Shown: in pieces, positions 1 through 6,990 of the stretch
Position numbering within the stretch: the stretch's first letter is position 1
Layout: every line of letters begins with the position of its first letter
Assembly: GCA_045660325.1 (NCBI GenBank)
Contig: JAZRDO010000007.1
Coordinates: forward strand, 1-34,372
Length of the DNA: 34,372 nt
Reading direction: 5' to 3'
From: SVTX01 sp045660325
Lineage (GTDB): Bacteria > Bacillota > Clostridia > Oscillospirales > CAG-272
Position numbers and translations under genes: made by a program
Notes under the pieces: model-generated
Database searches by the model: none
What the model saw: only the letters and a program-made list of their open reading frames with translations
What the model was told of the DNA's origin: nothing

Positions 1-141
1 GGTTGACTTCGGCGGATTTTTTGATTACTACGCTAATAAATGGGTTGAGACCTCGGCGGACACCGAGCCGCTTGTTTATCAGCTTGAATCTGTGACGTGG
101 AAGGATTACAAGCTAGACCCGGCAATTCCCAACGACTACAC
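1..141. repeat. Terminal direct repeat, left copy (circular contig overlap)
   Basis: Bases 1-141 are identical to 34232-34372. The terminase reading frame continues without interruption through the repeat, so the overlap marks a circular (or circularly permuted) genome, not a biological long terminal repeat placed between genes. Unique length is 34,231 bp. An overlap of exactly 141 is also what a de Bruijn assembler run with k=141 leaves on a circular contig. Confidence 0.95.
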
Positions 142-226
142 GGACGCGCTGACTTACGGCGCGAACGCATATTTTGAAAACCCCGATAATTTATATTTAC
201 CCGAAAGAAAAGGAGCTTACGAATAA
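1..226 (+). CDS. terL: Terminase large subunit, 3' part (continues from 33060-34372)
   Basis: This is the C-terminal end of the large terminase, which starts at 33060 and crosses the linearisation point. The frame enters at base 2 and stops with TAA at 224-226. The joined gene is 1398 nt, 465 codons plus stop. This part holds the last acidic residues of the RNase H-like nuclease domain (around D436/D439 of the full protein, in an N-D-Y-T-D-A context). The next gene's ribosome binding site (AAAAGGAG, 207-214) lies inside its last codons. Confidence 0.93.
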   Translation, partial: VDFGGFFDYYANKWVETSADTEPLVYQLESVTWKDYKLDPAIPNDYTDALTYGANAYFENPDNLYLPERKGAYE

Positions 227-227
227 G

Positions 228-524
228 ATGGAAATTAAAGAAGCTATTGAAAAGGCGCTTAACGCAAATGTAGATATTCCGCGCGAGGAGTTTGCAAAAA
301 AGGCGGCTGAGGCTGACAAAGCCACCGAAGCGCACGGAATAGATGGAGAGGCGCCTCTCAGCGAGGAAGAGAGAGAAAGACGCATGAGAATGAATTATTA
401 CGGTACAGTCATCAACGTGGGAATGTCCATTCTTGCGGCGCTTGACGATATCGCGGACAAGCTCGTAACGGTAAATAATAATATCGTTGCACTTGCGGGA
501 CAGCTCTCGGAAGGGGGTAAATAA
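228..524 (+). CDS. Small conserved-type phage protein between terminase and portal
   Basis: A 98-aa protein with no recognised domain. The start at 228 is chosen because AAAAGGAG at 207-214 lies in front of it and the terminase stop is at 224-226; an upstream in-frame ATG at 174 lies inside terminase and has no ribosome binding site. The N-terminal half is charged and helical with an acidic EEERERR stretch. The C-terminal half is a hydrophobic amphipathic helix (GMSILAALDDIADKLV) suited to oligomerisation. Position between TerL and portal suggests a packaging or head-assembly accessory, but that is only context. It is co-transcribed with the portal gene (3-nt gap). Confidence 0.75.
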   Translation: MEIKEAIEKALNANVDIPREEFAKKAAEADKATEAHGIDGEAPLSEEERERRMRMNYYGTVINVGMSILAALDDIADKLVTVNNNIVALAGQLSEGGK

Positions 525-527
525 TCA

Positions 528-2180
528 ATGGATCTTAATGCAACGCCCATTCAGGCGACACAACATCTGAACGGCGTTTCTGCCGCGATGGCGGCTAATC
601 AAAAAATGTGGCAGCAGACGAACAACGCAAGCTTTTATTCAATGCTCCCCGCTCCTTATATGATGTTTTATCAGAACTGGGTGCGAAATTGGCTGTATTG
701 GTACGACGGCTATGTTCCTTACGTCCACGGCGGCTCGATGGGCTTGCTTTCAACGTCTATTGCAACTACAATCGTAAACAGATGCGCGGACTCGGTATTT
801 GGCGGCAATATAATGTTTGCTAACGCGAGAAAGCCACGTATTGTTGAAGAGGGATCGGACGGCAAAAAAGTCGGCAAAGCGCTCGACTTTATCTCTAACA
901 AATGGATAAACGACGTTGACGGAAAGACGATCCTCAAACGATGCGGCAAAGATGCGCTCGGCGGCGGTTTTGCGCTTCTTAAGCTCAATAAGAGAAATAA
1001 CGAGCTGTGGCTTGACGAATTGAGAGCTGACCGCTTCTATATTGATAAAGTCGGAACAGACATACGTAAATGCGTTTGTGTGCTTTCTTTCTTTGACAAC
1101 ATGACCGAGCGGAACGATGGAGAACGCTTTGTGCTTATTGAAGAGCGCAGATACGAAACTGTCGGTATATTTGGAGAGGAGTTCCCTGTTGTTGAGTATA
1201 AGATGTATAAAACATCCGTTGCAATTCAGTATTTCACCGGGTTGCAGGACAATTGTATAAGATGGGAAGAGCTACCAAAATCCGTTAAAAAGGCGTTTAA
1301 GGAAAATTACGGCTCAGATATGATGCTTAACAAACCCCGGGCGATGAACGGATTTGTTGATCTCGGTGTTTATCTTATGCTAGCGTCCGACGGCGTTTCT
1401 GCCGTTCCTCAAATCGGACTTGGTGAATCTATCCTTGCGAATATTACGACATTTCTCTACGAATACGATTTTTACAACACTTGTTTTAACACGGATATGT
1501 ACCTCGCAAGGGGTCGCGTTCTCGTTCCGAAGCCTATGCAGGGACCGCGTTCTATGGGACCGCAAGGCGCAAACGGCGTTTCCTACGTATCTAATCAACC
1601 CTCGGGACTTGACAGCTTTATGTACACCAAATATGAGGCTTTGAACAACGAAGGAAACAAGCCCGAGCCGATACAGTTTGCACTCCGTTCCGCCGAATGG
1701 AAGGAAGCGCGAAACATACTCATTGAATCAATGGCGACAGGCATTGGAATGTCGGTGTCAACACTCGCATCATATCTTTCTGACGGATCTAACAGAACGG
1801 CAAGAGAGGTCTCGGCGGAAGAAAGCGCAACAACGTTGTTCGTTGAGAATATGCGCCGTCGCTTCGAGGTGCCTATAAATCAGATGCTCCGCGCTGTTCT
1901 TCGCTTCTACGGTTACATAGACGACGTTGAGATACGTTGGACAAGAGCGGGAATGACAAATCAAACCGTCCTTGTTGATACTCTCTCCAGAGCCGTTCAG
2001 TCCGGGCTTATCTCGCAAAAGAAAGCGCACCACGCCTTTAATTTTGACGATGACGAGGAGCAGAACGAAGAGGATTATAATTTGGTCGTTGAAGCGCAGA
2101 AAGCGCAAGAGGCGGCAAATTCTGCCTCTATATGGGGCGATATGAACGATGACACCGAGGTGAGGGAGCGTGGTATATAA
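528..2180 (+). CDS. Portal protein
   Basis: A 550-aa protein that fits the SPP1 gp6-like portal family in length, gene order (after TerL, before the MuF-like minor head protein) and sequence pattern. The N-terminal part is Trp/Tyr-rich. A central segment (GKALDFISNKW followed by KDALGGGFALLKL) resembles the wing/clip region of portals. The C-terminal third (TAREVSAEESATTLFVENMRR) is the long crown-proximal helix typical of these proteins. Twelve copies would form the ring at one capsid vertex through which DNA is pumped by terminase and released to the tail. AAGGGGG precedes the ATG. The stop overlaps the next gene's GTG start by 11 nt. Identification is from pattern and synteny, without a search. 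Confidence 0.88.
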   Translation: MDLNATPIQATQHLNGVSAAMAANQKMWQQTNNASFYSMLPAPYMMFYQNWVRNWLYWYDGYVPYVHGGSMGLLSTSIATTIVNRCADSVFGGNIMFANARKPRIVEEGSDGKKVGKALDFISNKWINDVDGKTILKRCGKDALGGGFALLKLNKRNNELWLDELRADRFYIDKVGTDIRKCVCVLSFFDNMTERNDGERFVLIEERRYETVGIFGEEFPVVEYKMYKTSVAIQYFTGLQDNCIRWEELPKSVKKAFKENYGSDMMLNKPRAMNGFVDLGVYLMLASDGVSAVPQIGLGESILANITTFLYEYDFYNTCFNTDMYLARGRVLVPKPMQGPRSMGPQGANGVSYVSNQPSGLDSFMYTKYEALNNEGNKPEPIQFALRSAEWKEARNILIESMATGIGMSVSTLASYLSDGSNRTAREVSAEESATTLFVENMRRRFEVPINQMLRAVLRFYGYIDDVEIRWTRAGMTNQTVLVDTLSRAVQSGLISQKKAHHAFNFDDDEEQNEEDYNLVVEAQKAQEAANSASIWGDMNDDTEVRERGI

Positions 2181-3282
2181 AAACGCCAACGAATTTCCGC
2201 CGCAAGCCCTTGTTATTGAGGATGCGGAAACGAAGATCCTTGAATATACCAAACGAGCGGCTTATCAGCTACATTCTCAAGCACGATTTAAGCGCGAGGT
2301 TGATGAAATTATAAACAAGGCGCTTGAAAAGCTTAAAAATGAGCAACTTAAGCACAAAACGCGCGAGGGACTGAGGATATACGCGCAAAAATGTTATAAA
2401 AAGCATCGAGATATAATGCTCGCTCAGGCGGCTTTTTTTGCTTTACTCATTCGCGCAAGGCAAGAGAAGGCAAAAGGCGCAGAGCGCGAAATAAAGCGCT
2501 TCAGAGAGGAAATTTCGCCCGAATACAGATACGCAAACGGCTTTACCAAAGCTCTTGACCGTGTATTTCCCGATACGGTTTACAATAAGGCGCTACCGCT
2601 TAATATGTATCACAAGGAATACACCGCCGCCGTTCGCGAAAAGTTTGATGATCTTGTTAAAAGCGGCGCAAAGGAAAGCTATGAGACAAACGTCTCGTTA
2701 CGAAACGTTGCGGAGATGACCGTGCGTTACGATCATCAGCTAGAGATGATATCAGACAAGCGGAAGGCGGGCACTAAGCTCGTTTATATCGTCCCTCACG
2801 CGAATTGCTCAAAGCGGTGCGAAAAATATCAGGTCGGCGGGTCTCTGCATCCGTCGGGGCTTTATTCGCTTGACGGAACTGAGGGTGTAACATCAGAAGG
2901 AATTAAGTTTAAGCCTCTTGAATTTGCCACAGATAACCCGATAGACCGTTATATAACACGCTCGGGCAAGGTTTATCAAAACGGTTGTTTAACCGGCTTT
3001 AATTGCCGTCATATTCTTCAAGATTACGCCCCCGGCGCAAAGCCCCAAGCAATACCGACAAAGGTTATCGAGCGTCAAAGGGCTATCGAGGAAAAGCAAA
3101 GATCCTACGAGCGCGATATACGCGATTATAAAAAAGCGGCTGTTATTGCCGAAAATCCTAAGCAAGCAGCGAATTTCAGAAAAGCCGCAAGAGAGCTTAA
3201 TGAAGAATACAGAAAATTCAGCGTTAAAAATAATGTCGCTTGGTACCCCGATCGAGTGAAGATATTTGATAACGAGGATTGA
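2170..3282 (+). CDS. Minor head protein, MuF / Phage_min_cap2-like
   Basis: A 370-aa protein starting at GTG 2170, preceded by GAGGTGAGGG and overlapping the portal stop by 11 nt, which suggests translational coupling. The N-terminal two thirds is charged and alpha-helical. The C-terminal domain has a Cys/His cluster (H210, C213, C217) and ends with an NCRH motif at residues 278-281, the signature seen in SPP1 gp7/MuF-type minor head proteins. These sit near the portal inside the capsid and in some phages are ejected with DNA. MuF proteins are often fused to C-terminal toxin domains; here the domain is followed only by a charged helix, and a separate tagged gene follows immediately. Its TGA stop lies inside the TTGACA -35 box of the next cassette. 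Confidence 0.82.
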   Translation: MVYKNANEFPPQALVIEDAETKILEYTKRAAYQLHSQARFKREVDEIINKALEKLKNEQLKHKTREGLRIYAQKCYKKHRDIMLAQAAFFALLIRARQEKAKGAEREIKRFREEISPEYRYANGFTKALDRVFPDTVYNKALPLNMYHKEYTAAVREKFDDLVKSGAKESYETNVSLRNVAEMTVRYDHQLEMISDKRKAGTKLVYIVPHANCSKRCEKYQVGGSLHPSGLYSLDGTEGVTSEGIKFKPLEFATDNPIDRYITRSGKVYQNGCLTGFNCRHILQDYAPGAKPQAIPTKVIERQRAIEEKQRSYERDIRDYKKAAVIAENPKQAANFRKAARELNEEYRKFSVKNNVAWYPDRVKIFDNED

Positions 3283-3307
3283 CAAAAAGGTTAGGAAATG
3301 TTATAAT
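3279..3307 (+). promoter_or_regulatory. Consensus sigma-70-type promoter, cassette 1
   Basis: TTGACA at 3279-3284 and TATAAT at 3302-3307 are separated by exactly 17 bases: a 12/12 match. The -35 box contains the stop codon of the minor head gene. The last two bases of the -10 box are the A and T of the ATG start at 3306, and the ribosome binding site (TTAGGA, 3291-3296) lies between the two boxes. Transcription would start near 3313-3315, after the first gene's start codon. Confidence 0.85.
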
Positions 3308-3590
3308 GGAATGGAACGAAAGTAAACATCCAAGGGATGAAAAAGGGCAGTTTTCAAATACAAATAGTACGTCTCTGACAAAAGTTGAGTGGCGGCTTTA
3401 TTATAAAAAACTTTCCGATTTAAAGATTAAATACGGCGAACAATATATGAATGACGGTCGTATTCCTCCTATATTGATCGAAGACAAACTTGTCATTTCC
3501 ACAGGGACATTTGAAAATCCTAAGGTTACGGAAATACTCGTTATTGACGGCGAATTACTTAACAAGAAGGGGAAAAGCAATGGCAAATAG
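3306..3590 (+). CDS. Cassette 1 GRF-tagged protein (candidate virion-associated effector)
   Basis: A 94-aa protein of unknown function. The start at 3306 has TTAGGA nine bases upstream; an upstream in-frame ATG at 3279-region has no support because it lies on the neighbour's stop. The N-terminus carries the peptide H-P-R-D-E-K-G-Q-F (residues 8-16), matching the RD-x2-GRF and HD-x2-GRF peptides at the N-termini of the proteins at 15771 and 31846. The rest is a short helix followed by what look like beta strands (KLVISTGTF, VTEILVIDGEL). It sits directly after the MuF-like gene. The sequence is visibly more AT-rich than its head-gene neighbours. The tag-to-capsid idea is inference from position and recurrence. 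Confidence 0.75.
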   Translation: MEWNESKHPRDEKGQFSNTNSTSLTKVEWRLYYKKLSDLKIKYGEQYMNDGRIPPILIEDKLVISTGTFENPKVTEILVIDGELLNKKGKSNGK

Positions 3591-3822
3591 ATCCGCACAG
3601 CAAGAAATAGAACTATTTAACAACAAAGTTGATGAAAAAGGCTGGTCTGAGGAAGAAATCAAGGCGCTTATTATTGCGACCGAAAGCGTTCAAGCTGTTG
3701 CAAAATTTGGTAGCAAGATTTCATCTTATGAGTTTGTCAATAGCATTATAGATGCTTATGATGATGCCTTGAAAATCCTTAGCGATTTTTGCAGTATCAT
3801 TGTTCCGAATGAGATTACATAA
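3580..3822 (+). CDS. Cassette 1 partner protein (candidate immunity/antitoxin)
   Basis: An 80-aa, wholly helical-looking, mildly acidic protein with no recognised family. The ATG at 3580 overlaps the end of the tagged gene by 11 nt in another frame, with GAAGGGG just upstream, so the two are translationally linked. It is followed by a hairpin terminator. The pair repeats the architecture of the two other cassettes (15771/16406 and 31846/32267). Because the private promoter would start transcripts inside the upstream gene, this is the first complete gene on that transcript. An immunity role is inferred from architecture only; no sequence similarity to a known immunity family is apparent. Confidence 0.72.
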   Translation: MANRSAQQEIELFNNKVDEKGWSEEEIKALIIATESVQAVAKFGSKISSYEFVNSIIDAYDDALKILSDFCSIIVPNEIT

Positions 3823-3845
3823 CCCCCCCACAATTCAATAACACT

Positions 3846-3895
3846 AGCTATCTGCAACCGCACCACAAGGAGCGCGGCGGCAGATGGCTTTTTTT
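3846..3895 (+). terminator. Intrinsic terminator after cassette 1
   Basis: AGCTATCTGC (3846-3855) pairs over 10 bp, with one G-T wobble, with GCAGATGGCT (3880-3889). The run of T at 3889-3895 follows directly. The loop is 24 bases and GC-rich. Confidence 0.75.
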
Positions 3896-4038
3896 ATACC
3901 CACAGCCTAGGGTCAAGGGCGGCGCGGAAGAGTGCGGACGGTGGTAAAACGGCACAGCCTTAGTCGCTATCAAAGAAGCACTGCGGAAACGTCAAAATTT
4001 TATAACAAAACTGTTGCAACAAGAAAGGAAAAACAAAA
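3896..4038. other. Intergenic stretch before the scaffold gene
   Basis: 143 bases between the cassette 1 terminator and the scaffold start. It has a GC-rich purine-heavy part (about 3905-3960) and an AT-rich part ending in the scaffold ribosome binding site (AGAAAGGA). I see no open frame with a ribosome binding site on either strand. It could hold a promoter for scaffold and capsid, but no good -35/-10 pair is visible. Confidence 0.4.
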
Positions 4039-4635
4039 ATGGGACTTTTTTCTAAGAAAATCACTCTTGATGATATCATGAAAGCGCTTCCCGAGCTTTC
4101 CGATGAGGAGAGAGCCGCCCTTCACGAAAAGACGGGCGATCTTTACAAAGCCGAGGACGAACGCGAGATTGATAAAATCGAAGAGGAAAAGGCTGATTCC
4201 GACACTAAAGCCGACGAAAAGGCTGAAGAGGTTAAGGAAGAAAGCGAGGAGATCGGCAAGGACGTTGACGAGATCGAGGAGGAAGCCGCAGAAGACGGCG
4301 ATCCCGAAGCAGAGGAAGCGGAGGCCGAAAAAGAGGACGACGAGGATAAAGGCGCGGAGCCTTACGAGCTTGAAAAAGACAAGACCGAGGTTGTCGAGCC
4401 GCCTCTTGACGAGTCCGAAAAAGACAACTCCGCAGAGGTTATCAAGGCGTTGACCGAGAGAATCGGCTCACTCGAAACCAATATTCAGGAGCTTATGGGA
4501 CTCAAACAGCAAATGGAGGAATACGTCGGAAAGCAAAAGGATGCTTTCGGATATAAATCCGATGTTCGCGGAGATAAGAAGGACTATGCAGATATGTCCG
4601 CTGACGAGCTTAAGGCTCAAATTCTGCACGGTTAA
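4039..4635 (+). CDS. Scaffolding protein
   Basis: A 198-aa, extremely acidic and coiled-coil-rich protein immediately upstream of the major capsid gene. This is the classic place and composition of a phage scaffold, which guides capsid assembly and is then removed. Residues about 45-125 are almost entirely Glu, Asp, Lys and Ala. A second helical segment (IGSLETNIQELMGLKQQMEEYV) follows. The short basic/polar C-terminus is where scaffolds usually contact the capsid protein. That end reads YADMSADELKAQILHG, and the SADEL string recurs near the N-terminus of the tagged protein at 15771 (LSADELSVKL) and, less exactly, at 31846 (MSAKELGERL). AGAAAGGA precedes the ATG. Confidence 0.85.
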   Translation: MGLFSKKITLDDIMKALPELSDEERAALHEKTGDLYKAEDEREIDKIEEEKADSDTKADEKAEEVKEESEEIGKDVDEIEEEAAEDGDPEAEEAEAEKEDDEDKGAEPYELEKDKTEVVEPPLDESEKDNSAEVIKALTERIGSLETNIQELMGLKQQMEEYVGKQKDAFGYKSDVRGDKKDYADMSADELKAQILHG

Positions 4636-4673
4636 TTACTAATATTTTCATCAAAAGAAAGGAATTTTAAACT

Positions 4674-5714
4674 ATGGGAACTATGGTTTATAATCTTAAC
4701 AATTCCGCGACACAGGTACTCGCGGCAAAACAGATCAAAGAGAACATTTTCGTTTCTCTTCTTCACAGAGACGGCAAGGGCGTAACAGAACACGTCGAGA
4801 CCGACGTAACAACTCTTCGTATTCTTAAGCCCGCCGTTCCCACCGGCTCCGCGCGTAAGCTCGGCGCTGGCACAAACGGCGGTTGGTTTAACTCCGACGC
4901 GGCATCCTATCAGGATATCGTTGAGTATGATCTCAACCTTCTTTACATCTACGACAAAATGACCGATATTCCCGAGGTACAGGAGGATGTCGTCCCCGTA
5001 AACGTATTCGACGCCGCAAACAAGAACATTGCGGGTCGCGTTGCAACCGAGATCAATGCATCAACTCTCGCTGAGCAGCTTGCAAACAGACTCAACGCAG
5101 CAGATACCGCGGGCGCGTGGACCGATATTGCTGTTGTTATTGGTACGGGCGACAAGGCGGCTTATGATGCCGTTATGGATGCATCTACCGCGCTTGACAA
5201 CGGCGACGAGGACAACGGCATTCAGGCGTTCCCCTTCGAGGAGAGAGAGCTTATTATGCGTCCTTCCTTCCGCCGTCAGCTCATGTCACAGACCGGCGTT
5301 ATTCTCGGCGGTTCAAACTACGCGCAGTCTATGGTTGCCAAGGGTGCGCTTTCTCCCGAAGACATGAAGGAGTTCGGTAACATGTATTGCGGCGAGATCG
5401 ATCTCGTTCCTTGTTTCATCGCTCCCAATCCTATTTGGAACAGAGCCGGTGATTGGCTCGGTACATCCGGCAGAACAGCCATTGCGGGCGTCGAGGCGCT
5501 TATGGTTGCGGCATCCGCGACCGATAGAGGTATCTCCACAATGGATTACGTTAAGGTGATCGATTCTCCCAATGGCGCAGGCAAACGCCTTCAGCCCAAG
5601 GTCCGCTGGGGTATAAACGTATGCTATGGCAAGGGCGTTGTTCCCATCGTAGCCAACGGCACCGCTGCTCCCGAGGCACAGCTCACCGTAACCGCACCCG
5701 GTTCGGTAGCATAA
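4674..5714 (+). CDS. Major capsid protein
   Basis: A 346-aa protein following the scaffold gene with AAAGGAAT upstream. Position, length, rich codon bias toward GC-ending codons and abundant Gly/Asn/Ala beta-type segments fit an HK97-fold major capsid protein. An N-terminal arm is followed by a DVTTLRILKPAVPTGSA segment; a middle segment (ATEINASTLAEQLANRL) looks like the spine helix; the C-terminal part (VRWGINVCYGKGVVPIVANG) resembles the end of many clostridial phage capsid proteins. A second in-frame ATG at 4683 is possible as start. A strong hairpin lies just downstream at 5730-5761. No fused protease is present, consistent with an assembly route using a separate scaffold. Identification is by context and pattern. 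Confidence 0.87.
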   Translation: MGTMVYNLNNSATQVLAAKQIKENIFVSLLHRDGKGVTEHVETDVTTLRILKPAVPTGSARKLGAGTNGGWFNSDAASYQDIVEYDLNLLYIYDKMTDIPEVQEDVVPVNVFDAANKNIAGRVATEINASTLAEQLANRLNAADTAGAWTDIAVVIGTGDKAAYDAVMDASTALDNGDEDNGIQAFPFEERELIMRPSFRRQLMSQTGVILGGSNYAQSMVAKGALSPEDMKEFGNMYCGEIDLVPCFIAPNPIWNRAGDWLGTSGRTAIAGVEALMVAASATDRGISTMDYVKVIDSPNGAGKRLQPKVRWGINVCYGKGVVPIVANGTAAPEAQLTVTAPGSVA

Positions 5715-5729
5715 ACATTTTTTAATCTC

Positions 5730-5761
5730 AAAGAGGGTAGTCCTTCGGGGCTATCCTCTTT
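5730..5761 (+). terminator. Stable UUCG-capped hairpin after the capsid gene
   Basis: A 14-bp stem (5730-5743 with 5748-5761, two G-T wobbles) is capped by a C-TTCG-G tetraloop, an unusually stable structure. The tract after it (CCCTTAATAG) is poor in T, so termination would be partial at best. It more likely protects the abundant capsid mRNA 3' end or lowers transcription into the neck genes. Confidence 0.7.
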
Positions 5762-5786
5762 CCCTTAATAGGGGGAAAGGACAAAA

Positions 5787-6215
5787 ATGATACCTTATTC
5801 TGATAATTACCTTCACTTTGACGAAGTGACGGGACAATATATTTTGACCGAGGAGGCGCTCGTTGTGAACGGAACCGACCTCCGCGCTAGACTTGAATAC
5901 AATATGTCGGTTAATGCCTCTGCCATTATAGGGCGGCATCTTAGGCGCGTTTCCGACGTTATATATAATTTTATACATTCGTTTTCAAATGAAAACGACC
6001 GCCAAAATCACGCCATACGGATCGTACCGTCCCTTCGCGTAATGATCTATCGCGCTATGATCTCGCAAAGTGAATACATGCTTCTAAACGGCGATCTTAG
6101 CCGCTCGGTTGAGAAGGAAAAGCGAGAGCTTGCAGTCGATATGAACGCAAGACAGATACTTGAGAGAACAAATCCCGATCTTGGAACATCGATACTTTAT
6201 GCGGGGTGCTACTGA
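5787..6215 (+). CDS. Head-tail connector / adaptor protein (probable)
   Basis: A 142-aa protein, first gene after the capsid, with GGGGGAAAGGA upstream of the ATG. Mostly helical with a central segment (IYNFIHSFSNENDRQNHAIRI is longer than needed; the core is IYNFIHSF) and a Lys/Glu-rich C-terminal helix. The first neck gene after the capsid usually encodes the helical adaptor ring that docks on the portal (HK97 gp6/SPP1 gp15 type). The helical composition fits, but I see no diagnostic motif. Its stop overlaps the next start as TGATG. Confidence 0.6.
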   Translation: MIPYSDNYLHFDEVTGQYILTEEALVVNGTDLRARLEYNMSVNASAIIGRHLRRVSDVIYNFIHSFSNENDRQNHAIRIVPSLRVMIYRAMISQSEYMLLNGDLSRSVEKEKRELAVDMNARQILERTNPDLGTSILYAGCY

Positions 6216-6631
6216 TGGATTATCTTGATTTGATGCAGGGAAAATATTTTCAGCTTCAGAGCGGAAAATATTATAAAAAGCTCCCCAAGGCTATAATGCC
6301 GGCAGAGGGGAGCCAACCGCAAGACCCCGATACTGTGGGAATACCCTTCGATTACGAAACGCTAGACCCGACGGAATGGCATTATAAACAGCTTTTGCAG
6401 AACATTATCGACGCGCAGGGTGCAACGTTAACAATAAAGACAAAAAGCGCGCTTGATTGGCGAAATAACGGCTATATCGTAGCTATGAGCGGAAACCTAT
6501 ACCGTATCATATCCGTAACGGAAGACGTAAGGGCAGCAACGCCCGAGGCTCGCGCTTTGTTTGCAATTCCTGTTGGTACGGATTTCGTTATCCGCCTTAT
6601 CGAGGTCGATAATCCTTGGGGGATAAGCTGA
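6215..6631 (+). CDS. Neck / head-closure protein (probable)
   Basis: A 138-aa protein. The start at 6215 is chosen from the TGATG overlap with the upstream stop and GGGGTG seven bases before it; an in-frame GTG three codons earlier is less likely. The second half is beta-rich (ATLTIKTKSAL, GYIVAMSGNLYRIISVTED), a pattern of head-closure (SPP1 gp16-like) proteins, which plug the connector. Such proteins usually follow the adaptor gene, as here. Function is inferred from order and fold-like pattern. Confidence 0.58.
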   Translation: MDYLDLMQGKYFQLQSGKYYKKLPKAIMPAEGSQPQDPDTVGIPFDYETLDPTEWHYKQLLQNIIDAQGATLTIKTKSALDWRNNGYIVAMSGNLYRIISVTEDVRAATPEARALFAIPVGTDFVIRLIEVDNPWGIS

Positions 6632-6987
6632 TGAACGGATCTCAGAGAGACACGTTGCTTGCCACATGCACCGAGGTTTATCTCACAAAGTTTCGCCCTC
6701 GTGTTCCTTACACGCCGCAAAGCGGAAATGTAAACGGTAAATTTCGTCGAGCATCCACGGGAAATATGCGTTTCAACGCTACAAGCATTCGGAGAGTTTC
6801 TCCAAACGTTATTGAAATAAAAGTTGATGCTAAGATCGCGCCTTACGTTGTTTATACGAATGAGCCGTGGCTTTCTCCAAAATGGAAGGGGGCGCAGAAC
6901 CCCAACGAAAAATGGTTTGAGCGAGCCGTGAAGATTTACGCTCAATCTTTGGCGTATGCTCTTCGCGGCAGGCTTGAGAAAGGATAA
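6631..6987 (+). CDS. Tail-completion / minor neck protein (probable)
   Basis: A 118-aa protein starting at the TGATGA overlap at 6631 with GGGGGAT upstream. The middle is basic. The end contains APYVVYTNEPWLSPKWKG followed by NPNEKWFERA, a pattern seen in phage minor capsid or HK97 gp10-like tail-completion proteins, which contact the end of the neck. Third in the neck cluster, matching the usual order. Confidence 0.58.
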   Translation: MNGSQRDTLLATCTEVYLTKFRPRVPYTPQSGNVNGKFRRASTGNMRFNATSIRRVSPNVIEIKVDAKIAPYVVYTNEPWLSPKWKGAQNPNEKWFERAVKIYAQSLAYALRGRLEKG

Positions 6988-6990
6988 AAA

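Noticed and set aside
1..141. Long terminal repeats of a linear phage genome
   Set aside because: The repeat lies inside terL and the gene reads through only when the ends are merged once. Circular overlap is the simpler explanation.
1770..2252. 160-aa minus-strand ORF opposite the portal gene end
   Set aside because: Antisense to portal and minor head genes, no ribosome binding site, no consistent context.
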